Source of the DNA: Bog-473 sp963744935
GTDB taxonomy: Bacteria > Actinomycetota > Acidimicrobiia > Acidimicrobiales > RAAP-2
Reading direction: 5' to 3'
Assembly (NCBI GenBank): GCA_963744935.1
Contig: CAVUVM010000013.1
Coordinates: 1 to 64,000, forward strand
Length of the DNA: 64,000 bases
In this document: piece after piece, positions 60,194 through 64,000 of the stretch
Layout: the number at the start of each line of letters is the position of its first letter
Position numbering within the stretch: the first letter of the stretch is position 1
The notes under the pieces: generated by a model
Databases searched by the model: none
Seen by the model: the letters and a program-made list of their open reading frames with translations, nothing else
Told to the model about the DNA's origin: nothing
Translations under genes and position numbers: made by a program

Positions 60194-61444
60194 ATGCCCA
60201 TCACCGTCACACCGATTGCGGGTCTCAGCGACCACATCAACGACGTCCGGCGCCGGACGGGGCGCATCGTCAACGAGATGATCCTCCCCAACGAGTCGCT
60301 GCTCTGGCGCGGGCGGCGCGGCGGCGCCACCGAGGAGGAGCGGGCCGAGTCCAGAGCGCTGCGCCACGACGTGCAGGAGGCGGTCAAATCCGAAGGCCTC
60401 TGGGCACCACACCTCCCCCCCGAATACGGGGGCATGGGCATCGACTTCATGGCCCACGCCTACATGAACGAGATCCTCGCCTACGCGGTCGGCGCGGCCT
60501 CACTCTTCGGTGTGGTGGCGCCCAACTCGGGCAACCAGACCATCCTCGTCAAGTACGGCACCGAGGAACAGAAACGCAAGTGGCTCCTCCCCCTCGTCGA
60601 GGGCACCATGCAGTCGGGCTTCTCCATGACCGAGCCCGAGCACGCCGGCTCGGACCCCCGCTCTATTCAGACAACCGCCATCCCAGAGGGCGACGAGTGG
60701 GTGATCAACGGCCACAAGTGGTTCACCTCGAACGGGCTGGCCGCTGACTTCTTCATCGTGATGTGCCGGGCCAAGGACTCCGAGGACGACGAGAGCCCCG
60801 GCCGCATGGTGCAGATCATCGTGCCCACCTCGACGCCCGGCGTGATCATTGAGCGGGGGATCGGCATCTGGGGCGCCCCCGTCTCCGATCACTGCGAGGT
60901 CCGCTACGAGAACGTGCGGGTCCCGCTGGACAATGCCCTGGGTCAGGTCGGCGAGGGCCATCGGGCAGCACAGGATCGACTCGGCGCCGGGCGGATCTTC
61001 CATTGCATGAACTCTGTCGGCCAGATGTGGCGCGCCTTCGACATGATGGTCGAGCGCATGCTCACCCGGGAGGTGCACGGCGGGCTGCTCAAGGACAAGC
61101 AATTCATGCAGGGTTTCGTGGCCGACAGCTACATGGACCTGCAGTCCGCTCGCCTCATGACCATCCATGCAGCCGAGAAGGTGGACGCGGGCGATCCACA
61201 AGCGCGCACCGAGATCAGCTCGATCAAGGTCTTCGTCCCAGCCGCCTACAGCCGGGTGGTCGACCGGGCCATTCAGGTGTGGGGCGCGGCCGGCGTCACG
61301 TCCGAGCTGCCGTTGGCCACGATGTACCTGGGCGCCCGCACGCTTCGCCTGGCCGACGGGCCGGATGAGGTGCACCGCATCCTCATTGCCAAGAACGTGC
61401 TCCACCACTACGAGAAGGGCGAGAGCTGGGACTTCGCCGGGTGA
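60194..61444 (+). CDS. Acyl-CoA dehydrogenase family protein
   Basis: 416 residues, ATG with GGGGGGAG upstream. The three-part acyl-CoA dehydrogenase fold is seen: N-terminal helices ending LPPEYGGMGIDFMAHAYMNEIL, the FAD-binding sheet SGFSMTEPEHAGSDPRSIQTTA and WVINGHKWFTSNG, then the C-terminal helical domain GHRAAQDRLGAGRIFHCMNSVGQMWRAFDMM and IQVWGAAGVTSELPLATMY. The catalytic Glu position near DGPDEVH is replaced in context by the GPDEVHR motif typical of long-chain-type members. Oxidises an acyl-CoA, substrate unknown. Confidence 0.93.
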   Translation: MPITVTPIAGLSDHINDVRRRTGRIVNEMILPNESLLWRGRRGGATEEERAESRALRHDVQEAVKSEGLWAPHLPPEYGGMGIDFMAHAYMNEILAYAVGAASLFGVVAPNSGNQTILVKYGTEEQKRKWLLPLVEGTMQSGFSMTEPEHAGSDPRSIQTTAIPEGDEWVINGHKWFTSNGLAADFFIVMCRAKDSEDDESPGRMVQIIVPTSTPGVIIERGIGIWGAPVSDHCEVRYENVRVPLDNALGQVGEGHRAAQDRLGAGRIFHCMNSVGQMWRAFDMMVERMLTREVHGGLLKDKQFMQGFVADSYMDLQSARLMTIHAAEKVDAGDPQARTEISSIKVFVPAAYSRVVDRAIQVWGAAGVTSELPLATMYLGARTLRLADGPDEVHRILIAKNVLHHYEKGESWDFAG

Positions 61445-61637
61445 AGCCACGAGTCGACCGACGACCCGGCCCGACGGTCTTGGTCTGTGCGCCGAGGCTC
61501 TTCGACTGCACGGTCGCTGTCGTCATCGGCGGGTGCACCGGACTCGGGCAAGGTGACCCACACCTTCGAGCTCGACGCAGGGAGAACACCAACGCCGGGC
61601 GCGACAGAGGACATCGGCGCCTAGCCTGACGCCAGCT

Positions 61638-61657
61638 GAACCGAACCGAACCGAACC
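61638..61657 (+). repeat. GAACC pentanucleotide repeat
   Basis: Four perfect copies of GAACC in tandem in the 230-bp gap between the acyl-CoA dehydrogenase gene and the next small gene, just before the Shine-Dalgarno of the latter. Confidence 0.9.
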
Positions 61658-61681
61658 GGGACGAAGGGCGAGGTGACCACC

Positions 61682-62050
61682 ATGGCCGATGCGGGAGCGA
61701 GCGAGGACCCACGTCCGGGCCCAGACGGGCTCGATCGGGAGGTCGCGGACGAGCGTCAGGCGATGGATGCGCTCGCCGTCGCCTCGGTCGCATTGTCCGC
61801 TATCGGGTTTCTGACGCTGCTCCGCCTGGCCGACCGGCGCGACCGCAGCCCGGCTGCGGGCGTCGGGCTCTTCTTGGCCAGCACGCTCGAGTCGACAGGT
61901 GGCACTGCGCTCGGCCTCGTGGCCGCGGGACAGAACAAGGACCCGGGGCGCATCACCAAGGGTTTCCTCGTCGCCGCGGCCGGGATAGTGCTCGGCGTCA
62001 TCACCACCATCTTGAACTTCAACTGGATGCGGACGAGGCGCCGTCTCTGA
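61682..62050 (+). CDS. Small membrane protein, unknown function
   Basis: 122 residues from ATG 61682, preferred for GCGAGG nine bases upstream; GTG 61673 is also possible. A charged N-terminal 25 residues is followed by three hydrophobic segments: LAVASVALSAIGFLTLL, GVGLFLASTLESTGGTALGLVAAG and GFLVAAAGIVLGVITTILNF. Resembles small four-helix-type actinobacterial membrane proteins with unassigned role. Converges with the DMT transporter gene. Confidence 0.6.
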   Translation: MADAGASEDPRPGPDGLDREVADERQAMDALAVASVALSAIGFLTLLRLADRRDRSPAAGVGLFLASTLESTGGTALGLVAAGQNKDPGRITKGFLVAAAGIVLGVITTILNFNWMRTRRRL

Positions 62051-62067
62051 GCGAGCAGGATGCCCGG

Positions 62068-62955
62068 TCAACCGGACGTCCGCGGCACGGTGGGCGCCGG
62101 GGCCGGTTTCATCGTCGCCGGCGCGGTCCGGGCCAGCACCATGACGGAGACACACATGGCCGCGAACGACGCAGAGCCGAGCGCGAGGCGGGGCACGCTC
62201 TCGGTGAAAGTCTCGGCGAACACCCAGATGCTGAGGCCGATACTGACGATCGGGTCCACCACGACGATGAAGGGCTGCGACATGCTCAAGGGTCCGACGT
62301 GCAGCGCCGCCTGGTTCAAGAGCTCCGCGGCGAGGCCCGCCACCGCCAGCGCGTACACGGGCCAGTGCAAGAACATGCCACCCACGCCGAACTGCGTGAG
62401 CGAGTCGGTCATCGCCTTGATGAAGGTGGCGACCAGAGCCCATAGGACGGCGGTCGCCGCTCCGAGCAACGCAGCTCGGCGTCCCGGTGAGCCGCCGAAC
62501 GACAGCACGTAGAGGATTCCGGCTCCTCCCGCCGCGGCCACGGTGGCACCCAGCCAGGCACTGCTCGTCGGGGTGGCGTTGCCCCCACTCGGTTCGGACA
62601 CCGCGACGAAGAGGGCGAGGAAGATGCAGGTGAGCGCCGCAGCCCACCATGTGACGGCGTGGATCGACTGGCGGATCCAGACGCGGCGCAGCACGAGGGC
62701 GAAGACCAGCTCGGTGACGAGCAGGGGCTGAACCACCGAGAGCAGACCGTTGTGCAGCGCCAGAGCCTGGAACACGAAGCCAGCGGCCAGCGCCACCCAG
62801 CCGAAAAGCCAGAGCGGGTTCGAAACCAGGTAGCGGACGAAGCGCCAGCCCTTGGAGTGGCCTGGATCACCGATGCTCGCGATGTGCTGCGTGACGACGT
62901 TGAGCGCGTTGGAGAACGCCGCCAGGAGTGCAAATACGACGGGCACACTGACCAT
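62068..62955 (-). CDS. DMT-superfamily (EamA-like) membrane protein
   Basis: 295 residues, about nine to ten helices: VVFALLAAFSNALNVVTQHIA, PLWLFGWVALAAGFVFQALALHNGLLSVVQPLLVTELVFALVLRR, then a second half with LLNQAALHVGPLSMSQPFIVVVDPIVSIGLSIWVFAET. The inverted-duplicate layout and the G..LS..QP..V..P/E motif are those of drug/metabolite transporters. Substrate not inferred. Confidence 0.82.
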   Translation of the reverse strand: MVSVPVVFALLAAFSNALNVVTQHIASIGDPGHSKGWRFVRYLVSNPLWLFGWVALAAGFVFQALALHNGLLSVVQPLLVTELVFALVLRRVWIRQSIHAVTWWAAALTCIFLALFVAVSEPSGGNATPTSSAWLGATVAAAGGAGILYVLSFGGSPGRRAALLGAATAVLWALVATFIKAMTDSLTQFGVGGMFLHWPVYALAVAGLAAELLNQAALHVGPLSMSQPFIVVVDPIVSIGLSIWVFAETFTESVPRLALGSASFAAMCVSVMVLARTAPATMKPAPAPTVPRTSG

Positions 62956-63002
62956 TGTGCTTCACGGCTGCATCGGCAGTGGCGTAGGAGCTGGCCCCCC
63001 TC

Positions 63003-63578
63003 TCAGCCGCCGGAGGGTGTGGTGCGCGCCGTGCACACCCACCCGAGCTCGTAGACGCTGACGTCGATGTCCCCGAAGCCGGCATGGCCGAGCCGGTCCA
63101 CCAGTTCGTCGGGGTCGATCGGGTTGTAGGTGTCGTTCTCGTGGAACGCGGCCGACCCCTCGCTGTACACCCCGTCTGCGGCCACGAACACTCCCCCTGG
63201 GACCAGCACCCGGGCGAGCTCGGCGAAGACGCGGTCTTGCTGTGCCGACGGCGCGATGTGGTGGAGCATGTGGAACGATGCCGCCCCCGTGAAGCGGGCG
63301 TCGGGGAACTCGAGGGCCGCGGCGTCGCCGAGGACGACGTCGACGTTCTCGGCGCCAAGCCGGCGCGCCAGCTGGGCCGCCAGACCTTCGTCCACTTCCA
63401 CTGCGGTCAGGTGCGCCGTCATGGTGCGCAGCACGTCGGTGGTGAATCCCGGGCCCGGGCCGATCTCGAGCGCGTCGTCGCCCAGCAACACCTCACGCAG
63501 CGCTTCAGGGAGGATCGTGTCCTGGACCACCCGCCGCCAGTCCTCGCTGGCGCAGTACTCCATGTGGCCCTGGTTCAC
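63003..63578 (-). CDS. Class I SAM-dependent methyltransferase
   Basis: 191 residues from GTG 63578; further in-frame starts upstream overlap the amidohydrolase gene. Begins MNQGHMEYCASEDWRRVVQD. SAM motif I DALEIGPGPGFTTDVL (EIGPGPG), acidic residue in LTAVEVDEGLA, motif II-like DVVLGDAAALEF, and the post-motif helix RVLVPGGVFVAADG. Transfers a methyl group to an unknown small molecule. Seven bases after the amidohydrolase stop, so probably one operon. Confidence 0.88.
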   Translation of the reverse strand: MNQGHMEYCASEDWRRVVQDTILPEALREVLLGDDALEIGPGPGFTTDVLRTMTAHLTAVEVDEGLAAQLARRLGAENVDVVLGDAAALEFPDARFTGAASFHMLHHIAPSAQQDRVFAELARVLVPGGVFVAADGVYSEGSAAFHENDTYNPIDPDELVDRLGHAGFGDIDVSVYELGWVCTARTTPSGG

Positions 63579-63585
63579 AACGATG

Positions 63586-64000
63586 TCAGCCCGGTGCCTG
63601 AACCTGGTACTCGTCCTTCCACCAGCGCGTGGCGCGGATCTCGTCGGGATCGGTCCGCAGAGTAAGGTCCTGGCCCAGGTCGGACGGGGTCGGCCCGATG
63701 CGCTCGGCCACCGGTCGCAGCGCGTCGAGATCGAAGCCGTAGCAACGGGCGGCGGTCTCACCCAGCAGCTTGCGCGCGTCCTCCACCGGGATGCCACCGA
63801 AGTCGCTGCGCAATCGCTCCTGGGTGTGTGGCCACGTGCCCTCGGGATGCGGGTAATCGGTGCCCCACATCACGACGTCGCACCCGAGGACATGGCGGCG
63901 GCGGATCTCCTCCTTGGACATCGTTGACGCGCCGATGAAGATGTTCTCGCCGAAGTAGTCAGAGGGGAGCTTGGAGATCTTCCCCTTCAACAGCGCCGCC
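63586..64000 (-). CDS. Amidohydrolase family protein, C-terminal part (runs off the window)
   Basis: At least 138 codons, open to the window edge; the N-terminus is beyond 64000. Amidohydrolase-2 type C-terminus: GENIFIGASTMSKEEIRRRHVLGCDVVMWGTDYPHPEGTWPHT, with the metal-binding Asp in WGTDYPHPE and the helix ARKLLGETAARCYGFDLDALRPVAERIGPT. Family members hydrolyse or decarboxylate cyclic and acyl substrates. Upstream of, and likely co-transcribed with, the methyltransferase. Confidence 0.82.
   Translation of the reverse strand, partial: AALLKGKISKLPSDYFGENIFIGASTMSKEEIRRRHVLGCDVVMWGTDYPHPEGTWPHTQERLRSDFGGIPVEDARKLLGETAARCYGFDLDALRPVAERIGPTPSDLGQDLTLRTDPDEIRATRWWKDEYQVQAPG

Overview
GC-rich, densely packed DNA from what looks like an actinobacterium, most probably class Acidimicrobiia. 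That placement is an inference. It rests on GTG/TTG starts, secreted repeat-propeller and IPT/TIG proteins, an MpaB/DUF2236 oxygenase, a split LigD, and several small actinobacterial families. There is no rRNA, no complete tRNA, no CRISPR array, no recognisable integrase and no insertion sequence.

1-26 kb: an exopolysaccharide / cell-surface locus. A priming glycosyl-phosphotransferase (7578), an ECF sigma factor (9308) and a LuxR-type regulator (6473, minus) precede a six-gene minus-strand operon read from 17882 down to 10065: GT4 glycosyltransferase, sulfotransferase, GT4 glycosyltransferase, Wzy-like polymerase, secreted Asp-box lipoprotein, Wzx/MOP flippase. Most junctions are 4-nt stop/start overlaps and one overlap is 11 nt. 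Divergent from it lie an IPT/TIG lipoprotein (18097) and a Wzc-like tyrosine kinase with chain-length domain (19485). A second Asp-box protein (22425, minus) and a 1,063-residue PQQ-propeller/IPT/Ig protein (25845, minus) close the block. A beta-helix lipoprotein (2623) and a repeat-propeller protein (4206) lie at the left. Together these can prime, build, sulfate, flip, polymerise and regulate a polymer, plus supply secreted proteins to bind or trim it. The far left (1-2.6 kb) is a gene graveyard holding a decayed copy of Ig-like repeats still intact in the 25845 gene.

26-31 kb: a 3'-terminal tRNA-Lys fragment whose acceptor end is repeated four times (26169-26251) marks a possible old integration boundary. 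Then come a small membrane protein, a YihY/BrkB-type membrane protein, and a two-gene LigD (phosphoesterase+ligase, then polymerase) for end-joining repair.

31-43 kb: a phosphorelay operon (receiver-SpoIIE phosphatase, CHASE3-like histidine kinase, receiver), an isocitrate/isopropylmalate-type dehydrogenase, a membrane-anchored IPT protein, an uncharacterised 542-residue winged-helix protein, an MFS transporter, a phosphoribosyltransferase and several small proteins.

43-49 kb: a XylFGH-like sugar ABC importer with a candidate operator array before xylF and a strong hairpin after it, followed by a wall-anchored PQQ-propeller protein and a decayed Ig-like domain.

49-64 kb: ordinary metabolic genes: arylsulfatase, ketopantoate reductase-like, MpaB, SDR, aldose epimerase, SurE, ArfB, aldo-keto reductase, SnoaL-like, Nudix, NDH-2-like, acyl-CoA dehydrogenase, DMT transporter, methyltransferase and a partial amidohydrolase. 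Three single-base frameshifts (about 41.4, 51.05 and 54.1 kb) suggest either draft-assembly indels or recent decay in this half.
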